A stretch of 64,000 nt of DNA. It comes from Laceyella sediminis (lineage in GTDB: Bacteria; Bacillota; Bacilli; Thermoactinomycetales; Thermoactinomycetaceae). Each line of letters opens with the position of its first letter. Position 1 is the stretch's first letter. Positions 16,655 through 24,577 of this stretch are shown piece after piece. The notes under the pieces are model-generated. The model did not search any database, was not told where the DNA came from, and saw only the letters and a program-made list of their open reading frames with translations. The stretch lies in the NCBI RefSeq assembly GCF_003003125.1, contig NZ_PVTZ01000008.1, positions 124,001 through 188,000 on the forward strand, read 5' to 3'. The translations under genes and the position numbers were made by a program.

Positions 16655-17343
16655 TTACTTTTTTGTGGGCCGACCACAACCCCGACGCGGGATATTCAGT
16701 TTTTCCATCCATTTGAAAACCTGAAAGACAGATACCTTCATCTCTTGAGCCGTTTGTTCAAGACTCATACCCTTCTTCCAATACAGAAAGTAAATGGTTG
16801 AAAGCAATTCCTCTTCAATAAATCGTTGTTTTCTCTTTCTTTTCGATTCACATGAAATCCCTAACTTATTTAGCCACTTCTCAACCGTTCTGGGGGTCAC
16901 ATTCAGCTCATTCGCAATTTGGGGAATATCCCACTTCTGCTTTAAGTACAACTCACACAGCACCGTGTTCCGCTTTTCTTTATCCATCATCTTTTTGCGA
17001 AATCGAATTTTGTATTTATGGAACCATGTCGTGACTGTAGAAGGGGAAACCTGCAACTGAATCGCGATCTCAGCAGGTGTCATTTTTTCTTCGATGTACA
17101 TTTGCCAAAGTTGGTTGGCATGTTCTTCTTCTGTCCTTTAAATCGACTTCTTGTACTATGACGTGTCGGGATTTTGAATTGCTTCATCAATGAACGAATC
17201 GTCTCATAAGGAACCTTAGTTGCTTCCGCAATGTCTCTCATAGATTTCCACAATTCCCAATACTGATAATGCAATGCTTCCTTTATTCCCTGCTCACTAC
17301 AGTTCAATGATTTCGCAATCATGATAAACGCTTCCCTATCCAT
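16655..17343 (-). pseudogene. Four-unit tandem helix-turn-helix protein, frame broken once
   Basis: Starts at 17343 inside the end of the upstream gene. Unit 1 is MRDIAEATKVPYETIRSLMK; after a frame change near 17135-17145 the second frame continues with EEHANQLWQMYIEEK and MTPAEIAIQLQVSPSTV, then WDIPQIANELNVTPRTV, then MSLEQTAQEMKVSVFQV. Each unit is about 45-55 residues, of the Hin/Mor-like HTH kind, and ends K(F/Y/L)xI. The tail is RRGCGRPTKK. The frame break could be a sequencing error; otherwise the 3' part (16655-17101) may still be made as a three-unit protein. A DNA-binding role is clear; target unknown. Confidence 0.65.
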
Positions 17344-17551
17344 CAGATTCATCAACAAACACCTTTACTACTGATTGATGATGCCCTTGTACGTACTCCC
17401 AGCACCCGTCATCATAAACCATTTCCAGCACCACTTTGCCAGATGAAGGAGAAATCATTGGAAGACCAGCTTGCAACAGCCAAATCACATTTTCCTTATC
17501 TGTATTTGCGGAATAATAAGGAAACTGAGGACGTGCTTTGTTTTCGATCAT
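17336..17551 (-). CDS. Small hypothetical protein, 71 aa
   Basis: Well-placed ribosome site GGAGGG before the ATG at 17551; the stop overlaps the start of the tandem HTH gene by 8 bases, implying coupling. It contains ENVIWLLQAGLPMISPSSGK and MVYDDGCWEYV. No known motif. It is part of a compact minus-strand run of small genes (18300 to 16655) resembling a phage or integrative-element cassette. Confidence 0.55.
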   Translation of the reverse strand: MIENKARPQFPYYSANTDKENVIWLLQAGLPMISPSSGKVVLEMVYDDGCWEYVQGHHQSVVKVFVDESDG

Positions 17552-17563
17552 TTGTACCCTCCA

Positions 17564-17770
17564 TCATTTGAACCATAAACTCCAACGCTTAAACAAACCT
17601 AATCGATCTTTATCTCGCTTCACTTTCTTGCATTCTTGCAATGTAACATTGTGAGCCTCTAAAAAGCGGGCCAGATCCTTGCTGCCGAATTTCATTGCCT
17701 TTTGTTTACCGCTTGGTTCATGAAAGATAAGCAACTTCCGATCTGATTCGTCATACCAAAATCGAATCAA
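17564..17770 (-). CDS. Small protein, paralog of the 17841 gene
   Basis: I place the start at TTG 17770 because AAAGGAG (17785-17779) lies 8 bases upstream and the protein then begins IRFWYDESDRKLLIFHE, matching the paralog's IKFWHDIMGKTVVIIH. A longer ATG start at 17797 would lie upstream of that ribosome site. Both end with a VTLQ...DxLGLF motif. About 68 residues, predicted beta-beta-alpha. The function is unknown; the pair suggests a local duplication. Confidence 0.55.
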   Translation of the reverse strand: MIRFWYDESDRKLLIFHEPSGKQKAMKFGSKDLARFLEAHNVTLQECKKVKRDKDRLGLFKRWSLWFK

Positions 17771-17840
17771 GGTAGCTTCTCCTTTCAGAAGCTCCACCTA
17801 TCCAACCGTACGTGTTATAATACCAGTGTCAAAATCTTTT

Positions 17841-18062
17841 TTAGGGAGCGGTTTTTTCCGGCTCTCTTTTTTTGTTTTCTCGGAACAAGCCCAATAAATC
17901 AATATCGTAGTGAACAACCTGTAAATCCTGCAAGGTTACTTCATAAATGCTTAGAAAGGATTTCATCAACTCTGAATTTACTTTGATATCCTTTCTCTCC
18001 TGCGTCTCAGCATGAATGATGACAACTGTCTTCCCCATGATGTCATGCCAAAATTTAATCAT
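17841..18062 (-). CDS. Small protein, paralog of the 17564 gene
   Basis: Start chosen at ATG 18062 (GGAGCG about 7 bases upstream), giving a 73-residue protein beginning MIKFWHDIMGKTVVIIHAE; ATG 18095 is an alternative. It shares with its neighbour the F-W opening, the central basic strand, and the end VTLQDLQVVHYDIDLLGLF. Roughly one third of positions match by eye. No known domain. Confidence 0.5.
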   Translation of the reverse strand: MIKFWHDIMGKTVVIIHAETQERKDIKVNSELMKSFLSIYEVTLQDLQVVHYDIDLLGLFRENKKREPEKTAP

Positions 18063-18075
18063 GAACTCGCTCCAT

Positions 18076-18300
18076 CTAGTCTCTGAAAATATCATAGTTC
18101 CATCCGACAATATAATGCTTGTTGGTCTCTTGATCCTTCAATCGAAGAGATCGACGCAACGGCACTTCCCATTTAATCCCATTACCAAGTTGGATTTCAA
18201 AGACTTTAACTCCACCAAAAGCACTTACATTTAACTGATCGGCCAAGCTGTGAAAACCTGTTGTCGCATCATGTTGAAATTCTGTGTGTTTTTTATCCAA
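18076..18300 (-). CDS. Small hypothetical protein, 74 aa
   Basis: First gene of the small-gene run. It starts MDKKHTEFQHDATTGFHSLA and contains an acidic/aromatic C-terminus HYIVGWNYDIFRD. It lies divergent from the TPR regulator at 18480, leaving a 180-base promoter region between them. No recognised motif. Confidence 0.5.
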   Translation of the reverse strand: MDKKHTEFQHDATTGFHSLADQLNVSAFGGVKVFEIQLGNGIKWEVPLRRSLRLKDQETNKHYIVGWNYDIFRD

Positions 18301-18479
18301 CTTTTAACCTCCCCAACGCCTCGGTGATTTAAGTTTATATTCAGAAAAACAGGCGAACAAGTACCTATAATTTTTGTCATAATCACTAAATCTCACTTAA
18401 ATTTTAGGTACTCAATTTAATTCAAAAATAACTTCAAAAATAATCAAACCTGTTATATTATGTTCTCGAGGTGGTTCTG

Positions 18480-19886
18480 GTGAATAATTCAAAAAAAACA
18501 GAATTGATAGGAGAAGGGTTAGATGCTCTTCAAAGAAGCGAACTAGGGAAAATGATAAAAAAGAAAAGGAAAATCGAGGGATATAATCAAGAGTATTTGG
18601 CTTCTAAGATCAACACCTCAATTACAACAATCAGCAATGCGGAAAATGGTAAAAATGATGTGAGTGTAGAGAAAATCAAAAAACTATGCAACTTTTTAGA
18701 AATCGATATCTCTCAATATCCTCAACTCTTAAGGGAAGAAAATAAATCAAGAATTACGCAACAAGAACAGTTTTCCTTTGTTGAGTCTTCTTTGATACTT
18801 AATGAGTTAGACTCAGCAAAAGAAAAACTAAAGAAAATTCTTTGTCTAGATCATCTATCCACTTGTTTATCGACCTACTATCAAGGGAAATTCCAATTAA
18901 AGAAAAAGAATTACCCAAAGAGCGAAACTCTTTATCTTGAGTGCCTGAAACTAGTTGAAAAAGAGCCCGAAATAAAGAAAACAAACATACACTCGGCATG
19001 TTATAGAGATTTGGCTAGAATTGCTTTTAAGTTTAAAAACAATATCATCCAAGCCCTTGATTACACTAAAAAGGGACTCCAAGATTTTTACCAAAATGGA
19101 GATCGACAACATATTTTCCACAACTTATTATTTAGCAAAGCCTTTTATCTTGACATGCTACAACAAAAAGAAGAAGCTTTGAAAGCAATAGAAGAGCTTT
19201 GGGCAATACGTCAACAAATAGTAAATTTGGAAATTGAATTAAATATGTACGAGTTAAAGGCTATTCTGTACTTTAAATCGGAGCATTTTCAAGAGGCTCT
19301 AAAATATGCTAAGAAAGGGCTAGAAAAAGCAATAATTAATGAATCATATGGGAGATTAGTTGAGCTTTTTACTACAACAGGCAATATTTACGCTAGCTTA
19401 AATGACTTTCATTTAGCAGAAAATTACTATATACAAGCACTCGAGTTAAAAAACAAAGACGAAGTAATAAAAGATGAATATCTATTTATTACGACGTATA
19501 CACAACTAGGTAAACTTTATACATCACAAAAAAAGTGGACCGATGCCCACAAAAATCTGGAGAACGCTGTCTTAATCGGAGAAAAAAATTCTCACGATAT
19601 TTATCGTCTTTTCCATGCCTACTTTGCTTTAGGCGATTTACTTTTTGAACAACAACTTTTTGATAAGGCTATCGAACCATACAAAAAAGCATTTGAGTTG
19701 CACAAGAAAAATGGCCTACCTTTACAAGATAACGAATTGCTTGTAAAATTGACGTACTGTTATGAACAAACAAACTCGGAAGAGTTCCATGAATATAAGG
19801 AACTCTTGTATAAAATGAGTTTGTCTTCGGTCATAGGGGGTGCTAATATGAGCTTGCACTTTATGCCTGATCCGCCAGAAGAATAA
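18480..19886 (+). CDS. HTH-TPR regulator of the RRNPP-like type
   Basis: I choose GTG 18480, preceded by GAGGTGG at 18468. Residues about 20-75 form an XRE/Cro-type HTH (GMIKKKRKIEGYNQEYLASK, then TSITTISNAENGKNDVSVEK). From residue about 95 the protein is a solenoid of TPR units (YYQGKFQLKKKNYPKSETLY; AEEALKYAKKGLEKA-like segments; FDKAIEPYKKAFELHKKNGL). Such regulators (Rap, NprR, PlcR, AimR) bind short secreted peptides in the TPR groove. The last 12 codons, MSLHFMPDPPEE, could also be translated alone. It is divergent from the small-gene run and has its own terminator. The ligand is unknown. Confidence 0.82.
   Translation: MNNSKKTELIGEGLDALQRSELGKMIKKKRKIEGYNQEYLASKINTSITTISNAENGKNDVSVEKIKKLCNFLEIDISQYPQLLREENKSRITQQEQFSFVESSLILNELDSAKEKLKKILCLDHLSTCLSTYYQGKFQLKKKNYPKSETLYLECLKLVEKEPEIKKTNIHSACYRDLARIAFKFKNNIIQALDYTKKGLQDFYQNGDRQHIFHNLLFSKAFYLDMLQQKEEALKAIEELWAIRQQIVNLEIELNMYELKAILYFKSEHFQEALKYAKKGLEKAIINESYGRLVELFTTTGNIYASLNDFHLAENYYIQALELKNKDEVIKDEYLFITTYTQLGKLYTSQKKWTDAHKNLENAVLIGEKNSHDIYRLFHAYFALGDLLFEQQLFDKAIEPYKKAFELHKKNGLPLQDNELLVKLTYCYEQTNSEEFHEYKELLYKMSLSSVIGGANMSLHFMPDPPEE
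19848..19886 (+). CDS. 12-residue peptide, in-frame tail of the TPR regulator
   Basis: An ATG inside the regulator's final codons, preceded by AGGGGGTG with a 5-base spacer, could start MSLHFMPDPPEE. It matches the ORF at 8690 (MVKRFQGEPPQA) in length, F5, acidic residue 8 and P9-P10. Independent translation is inference; as part of the regulator it would be a C-terminal tail. Confidence 0.3.
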   Translation: MSLHFMPDPPEE

Positions 19887-19915
19887 ACACTTTACTTATA
19901 ACCCGAATTGATTTA

Positions 19916-19949
19916 GCCCAGTATTTGAAATTGCTGGGCTTTTTGTTTT
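19916..19949 (+). terminator. Terminator of the TPR regulator
   Basis: GCCCAG (19916-19921) pairs with CTGGGC (19934-19939), followed by TTTTTGTTTTG. Confidence 0.85.
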
Positions 19950-20032
19950 GTTTTTACTCATTTTAAAGCGTTTTTATTATATAACAATTCAAAAGGGACT
20001 GCAAACAATTAGATGATAGTAAATTACCTATT

Positions 20033-20323
20033 TTGTTTGCAGTAACAATTCGATTTAATCCCCATTTAGAAATAGTACAAAGTGCGGCCAAAGGGATCTG
20101 CGAGTATTTTGGGGTACAGTATGTACCGGAGGAACCAGCCAAACCGAAGCCAATGTATAGGGTTACGGTGGATGGGAAGGAGATTTTTGATACGGCATAT
20201 GAGGAAAAGATTGTTGTGGTTGTTCAACAAGCAGTACGAGAAAAGAGGGGTGAGATAGTGATTAAAAAACTAGCCAAGGTTCCCATTAAAATCCCTCCAT
20301 CAAATTTGATTTCAATGACTTAA
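20033..20323 (+). pseudogene. C-terminal remnant of a cell-wall amidase
   Basis: Encodes AKGICEYFGVQYVPEEPAKP followed by KPMYRVTVDGKEIFDTAYEE, nearly the same as the C-terminus of the amidase remnant at 23453-24080. The catalytic domain is absent and there is no ribosome site or proper start. It lies on the opposite strand from the 23453 copy, so an inversion or independent insertion took place. It converges with the methyltransferase gene. Confidence 0.75.
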
Positions 20324-21061
20324 AGCAAACACAATCACCGAGTTGTAGTAAGGATCATCGGCAATATCCACTTTCTCCAAATGAAGAATCTCATACGAGT
20401 GGCGGTGCGCGACATGATCAATTAGCTTCAGGTGCAAGTAAGAATTGTCATGGCCTTCTTTTCCAATTAAATGAGCACTTCTGGTCCAGTTTGCGCCAAT
20501 AACCCTACCCCCGGGTTTCAAACAGCTCTTGAGAAGGCCAAAACAATTTATAAACTTTTCAGGTGTTTGAGCCAACCCAAATGTACCGAACTCGGTAATT
20601 AAATCATATTTGCCAATGTGCTCAATCGCTGGCCAATTACTCATTGCATCAAAAACCAGATAGTTTTGTACCTTCATCTTCATTTCCAAGACATGCCGAT
20701 CCGTCTTGGTGAATAACTTAAGTGCTTCTTGATAACAGGGCGGGACTTCATCGTTTTGAACAAAATCATCAAGGACTTTCAAAGCCTCTACGGAGATGTC
20801 GTTGCAAGCTATTCCCTTTATTCCATTTAAAGGGATTGACCATAACAGGGTGGACGGGCCGGCACCAAGATCAAGCCACTCTCCCCCATGTCCCCACTCA
20901 TTCAAGACCGAAAGAATGTTTTCGGTCCCTTGTCCGAAGCGAAATTCACCATAGTAATAGTTCTTGAAGTAATCCTGAAAATAAGCCAATCTTTCAGGGT
21001 TTAAAGGCACAGACTGAAAATCCGTTACCTTCACTTTGTTTTTCCATTGTGAAGATCTCAT
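20312..21061 (-). CDS. SAM-dependent methyltransferase (NNMT/PNMT-like)
   Basis: A 249-residue class I methyltransferase. The SAM loop is EWLDLGAGPSTLLWSIPL (residues about 61-78), and the opening YFKNYYYGEF resembles the Y-Y-YG pattern of the NNMT/PNMT/TEMT small-molecule methyltransferases; ANWTRSAH lies near the end of the fold. It overlaps the upstream methyltransferase frame by ATGA and is the last gene of the dehydrogenase-methyltransferase-methyltransferase operon. The substrate is unknown; an amine or N-heterocycle would fit the family. Confidence 0.75.
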   Translation of the reverse strand: MRSSQWKNKVKVTDFQSVPLNPERLAYFQDYFKNYYYGEFRFGQGTENILSVLNEWGHGGEWLDLGAGPSTLLWSIPLNGIKGIACNDISVEALKVLDDFVQNDEVPPCYQEALKLFTKTDRHVLEMKMKVQNYLVFDAMSNWPAIEHIGKYDLITEFGTFGLAQTPEKFINCFGLLKSCLKPGGRVIGANWTRSAHLIGKEGHDNSYLHLKLIDHVAHRHSYEILHLEKVDIADDPYYNSVIVFALSH

Positions 21062-21891
21062 AATGAAACTCCTCTCAATACCAGCTTCCTCTTAAGTAGT
21101 AAAACCATTCGCTCCGACTGTGGAGTGTAGGGATCCCGATCGTAATCCCCGTATACTACTTGTACTTCCAATGCAGTTTCCTTGCACAATGACTGAAAAT
21201 GATCTAAATCGTATTTTCTTAGTAGCATGTCTGATACATAAGTTTCTTTTTCGCCGTTGCCTTCAATTTCGTAGAAAAAAGAGAGAAACAAGGAACTAGG
21301 CATTTCATGTTGAATACGAGAACGTGTTAATGATTGTCCATTGGGTAATTGTCTTGTCCACTCCCTGACTAACTTTCCGTTGGGAACAGCCGGGTCATAA
21401 TAGCTGGGCCCAATTTGGCTTTTTGTTTGAGGTGAATAGGTTGCCAGATCTATCAGGATCGTTCCATTGATTGAGAGATGCTTACGAAACGATAGAAGCG
21501 CTTCAATCGCATCACGTTCATTTGTAAGCAATTGAAATGCTTCTTGAGGGACAAGAACCAAGTCAAATTCCCTTTCTAAATTCAAGCCCCTCATATCTGA
21601 TACAATTGCTTGCATTCTGTCTTAGATATTTGCTTGATCGATTTTCTCTTTTACTTTTTCAACCATTGACTTCTCAATATCCACTTCGGCAACAAAGCAA
21701 CCGGTCTCTGCTAACTAAGCAACATTGCGCCCCGTGCCACATGGCACCTCCAAAATGGAATGGACATCAGAGCTCACTAAGCTTTGCAGAAAATGTTGAT
21801 CTACATTAGTGTCGTACTCAACATAATAAAACTGTGCACGCTCCTGATATGTGATTTTTTTTGCATCCAAAATCGTTGGGAGTTTAGACAT
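21058..21891 (-). pseudogene. Methyltransferase gene with two in-frame stops
   Basis: One continuous frame of 278 codons starts at ATG 21891 (AGGAGGGAG upstream) and is interrupted only by TAG at 21715-21717 and TAA at 21622-21624. It encodes a class I methyltransferase: SILEVPCGTGRNVA (SAM motif I) before the first stop, ETGCFVAEVDIEKSMVEKVK between the stops, and FDLVLVPQEAFQLL after the second. There is no frameshift, so two point mutations can explain it. It overlaps the dehydrogenase stop by 8 bases and the next methyltransferase by ATGA. Confidence 0.75.
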
Positions 21892-22942
21892 GCTGCGCTC
21901 CCTCCTGATCAACCATTTCCATATGCCTTGCTACTTCATAATGAACAATCTTACCATTTTCAATGATTTTCCCGGCAGCCGAGATCCCATCAAAGAAATT
22001 GGTATTAAAAATACTCTCCCCTAAATTAAGAAGATACGGCGCAACTAAAGGACTTACTGCCCTCGTTGTTGTTGCAGGCACTGCTGCAGGCAACAAGTCA
22101 ATTTTGCAATGAAGCACGCCAAATTGTTCGTATACCGGTTGGTTAAACGATGTAAACTGGGAGAATGTCGGAAGATAACCCGAACCATATCCGCAAGTTA
22201 CATCTACAATCATCGAGCCAGGCTTCATCATTTTTACCAACTCTTCATCTATCATGGGTGGCGTATCATAGGTGGAAATTTGAATTGCACCAATCACCAA
22301 ATCCGCATCATTTAATTCTCTGGCCAAAACTTTTTGTGAATTTACCAAACACCTTACAGAGGGAGGAACTGTGGCCTGAAACCGACGTAATTTTTCTTGG
22401 TTTGTTCCCAAAACAACGACTTCCGCACCTAATGCAACAGCAAGCCGAACGGCCGCACCGCCCGCCGTGCCATAGCCGATAACAACGACCTTTGGCGGCT
22501 TCACACCAACGACATCGGTCAATAAAACCCCTGAACCTCCTAAATGGCTCTGCAAATGATAAGCTCCATTAAGTACAGCCATCTTGCCCTCTATCTCACT
22601 GTCGGCAAAAGACATTGGAAAAAAGCCATCCATCGTCCGGAAAAACTCAAAAGCATAAGCTGTCACTCCACAATCACAAAGCACTTTTGTCAACTCAGGA
22701 TTTCCTTCCGCGTGAAAAAAAGCTCCTACATTCATATCTGGATGCAAATAATCATACTCGTGAGGACCAGGCGACTTAAATTTGACGACAAAGGGACTCG
22801 CTGACCAAGCTTCTGAAGTTGAAACAATCTCCGCGCCGACTTCTTGGTATTCCTTATCTGAAAAGCCCGACCCGTTTCCTGCACCTGTCTCAACGTACAC
22901 TTGATAACCAGATTGGCAAAACAGTTTCACTTGATCGGGCAT
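21884..22942 (-). CDS. Alanine dehydrogenase/PNT-family oxidoreductase, shortened N-terminus
   Basis: A 352-residue protein of the alanine dehydrogenase / transhydrogenase-alpha family: VGAFFHAEGNPELTKVL, then the NAD-binding VVVIGYGTAGGAAVRLAVAL, then IVDVTCGYGSG. Family members start about 20 residues earlier; here codons before the ATG still read RVIL and align with the RVALTP segment, but an in-frame stop lies ten codons up, so the extreme N-terminus has been lost or replaced. It is followed by two methyltransferase genes. Because only Ald-like homology is visible, the substrate could be another amino acid or an imine. Confidence 0.7.
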   Translation of the reverse strand: MPDQVKLFCQSGYQVYVETGAGNGSGFSDKEYQEVGAEIVSTSEAWSASPFVVKFKSPGPHEYDYLHPDMNVGAFFHAEGNPELTKVLCDCGVTAYAFEFFRTMDGFFPMSFADSEIEGKMAVLNGAYHLQSHLGGSGVLLTDVVGVKPPKVVVIGYGTAGGAAVRLAVALGAEVVVLGTNQEKLRRFQATVPPSVRCLVNSQKVLARELNDADLVIGAIQISTYDTPPMIDEELVKMMKPGSMIVDVTCGYGSGYLPTFSQFTSFNQPVYEQFGVLHCKIDLLPAAVPATTTRAVSPLVAPYLLNLGESIFNTNFFDGISAAGKIIENGKIVHYEVARHMEMVDQEGAQHV

Positions 22943-23089
22943 TAGAATTACCCTTTTTTCATCACCCTTTGTTTACTTTAGTACAGAAATGCTCTTTTTG
23001 GTTTTTTGAGCCTCCATATTTAACCCTCCATTCATACTTCTATCGACACGTTATAAACTGAATTTTTTAACTTTCATTCTTAGCCGATA

Positions 23090-23327
23090 GAAAAAAATCG
23101 CCGTCCCAACAATCCAAGAAAATGCTATTCCGTATTATGAAGAAGCACTTAAACTGTCCAACCAGCATAATTATAAGCATCGGGAATTTTATGCGTTGTT
23201 TAAACTGGTCGAATGTCATGATAAACTGAAAAACAATGAGGATTTCACCGAGTTCAACAAAGAGTTATTCTACTTGCAAAGAGAAATCAATTTTAAGGGT
23301 GATGACGATGATGTGTATGAATGTTAA
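23090..23327 (+). pseudogene. C-terminal fragment of a second TPR regulator
   Basis: Encodes NAIPYYEEALKLSNQHNYKH, then YALFKLVECHDKLKNN and ELFYLQREINFKGDDDDVYE, the last TPR units of an RRNPP-like regulator. Everything upstream (HTH and most TPRs) is gone; the left junction is near 23090. A small ORF overlaps its stop codon. Confidence 0.75.
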
Positions 23328-23379
23328 TCTTTTGACCAAAACAAAAAGAGGCGGAGACGACGACGATACATCACACTAA
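23317..23379 (+). CDS. 20-residue peptide overlapping the TPR remnant
   Basis: An ATG overlapping the last 11 bases of the TPR fragment encodes MNVNLLTKTKRGGDDDDTSH. Peptide genes that overlap the 3' end of their receptor gene are typical of Rap-Phr systems, but no hydrophobic secretion signal is seen. It may be a relic of the lost receptor pair. Confidence 0.4.
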   Translation: MNVNLLTKTKRGGDDDDTSH

Positions 23380-23419
23380 TTTAAAGACCTCCATGGATAT
23401 AGGTAATTTTAATAATTAA

Positions 23420-23451
23420 GATACCAGGTAGAACTAACCTGGTATCTTTTT
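23420..23451. terminator. Terminator, usable in both directions
   Basis: GATACCAGGT (23420-23429) pairs with ACCTGGTATC (23437-23446), then TTTTTATTATT on the plus strand. Confidence 0.85.
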
Positions 23452-23452
23452 A

Positions 23453-24080
23453 TTATTGTCTCTTTTTGATTACAATTTCTTCCGCTCGGCCAATGGCCAG
23501 CTTTACAACCCCGACAATTTTCTCCACATAAGCCGTATCAAAAATCTCCTTCCCATCCACCGTCACCTTATACATCGGCTTCGGTTTATCAGGGGAGTCC
23601 GGCACATACTTCACCCCAAAATACTCGCAAACCCCTTTGGCCGTCGTCACAGCAAACGCCTTTTGCACTTTGGGATCAACCATATGAGCTGCCTCTTCCA
23701 AGCCGGGATCGTCCATAAAACCATATTCGACCAGAACGGCCGGCATCTTGGTTTCCCGCAACACGAAAAAGTTGGCGGTCTTCACCCCCCGGTTCCGTCT
23801 ATAAATTCCTGACTTCAATACCTGATTATGAATCAACTCGGCGGCTCGTTTTCCGCGGCGACTTCCTGAAAAGTAATAGGTTTCCGCGCCTTCTCCACCA
23901 CCAGCATTGTAGTGGCAAGATATAAAAAGGTGCGCGTTATCACGATTTGCCAAGCTTGTCCTAGCTGACAACGGAACATCCTGATCGCCAGGAGCCGCCA
24001 AGATCGTTTTGAACCACGCATCTTTTCAGCTCCAGATCAAGGTACTTTACCACTTCGCGATTAAATCCGCACCAGCCAGC
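23453..24080 (-). pseudogene. N-acetylmuramoyl-L-alanine amidase (Amidase_3), broken N-terminus
   Basis: The conserved body reads DQDVPLSARTSLANRDNAHL, FISCHYNAGG (zinc/catalytic His), AVLVEYGFMDDP (catalytic Glu) and a C-terminal KPMYKVTVDGKEIFDT domain. Upstream, NREVVKYLDLELK lies in another frame, joined by a one-base shift near 24020, and the zinc-binding HGG motif is missing. The enzyme would cut the bond between muramic acid and the peptide in peptidoglycan; this copy is probably inactive. The 20033 and 9880 remnants are relatives of its tail. Confidence 0.8.
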
Positions 24081-24099
24081 CTCACAATTAGGTATTGGC

Positions 24100-24420
24100 A
24101 GGGTTCTGATCATTTGGCAACCGTTATCGCTCCGTATGCTTAGCCCTTTGTCTTTTTCTCCTACAGGAAAACGGTAGTTCAATGATTGGTTTACAGCCAT
24201 AAGTATATTGCTTAACAAACAGCGAACCTTCGTTGGTTTCCATTTTCCACTTGAAGTTGCGCCAACCCCGCTCGATCTGCTGTTCTGAGAAAGTTCCAAT
24301 ACCAAAGGTAGTTTCAATATATTCAAAGATGGATTTTTTGACCTAAGCGACTTCCATCCGATTTGCACTCCCTCCGCTTCAAAAACCGGCAACCCGACCA
24401 GACACTTTTCCATGCCCTGT
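24100..24420 (-). pseudogene. Mosaic of gene shards (IS3-type transposase and kinase-like)
   Basis: One frame holds KGLSIRSDNGCQM, resembling the rve integrase core of IS3-family transposases (SDNG). Further right another frame gives QIERGWRNFKWKMETNEGS followed by LFVKQY, like the start of CotS/aminoglycoside-phosphotransferase-type kinases. The pieces abut directly. Neither has a start or is complete. Confidence 0.5.
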
Positions 24421-24577
24421 TCAGACCATCATCGCAAGCATGGCAAATGACGGTCACCTCTCGCATGAGCTAACCGTCACCTGTCATCGAGTCTGCTTTA
24501 TGGACACGACCATCAAAAGCAGGAACCTGTTTCGGGCCATGTACCAACCAAGTGAGCACGCCCACCGACCCTTCCCC

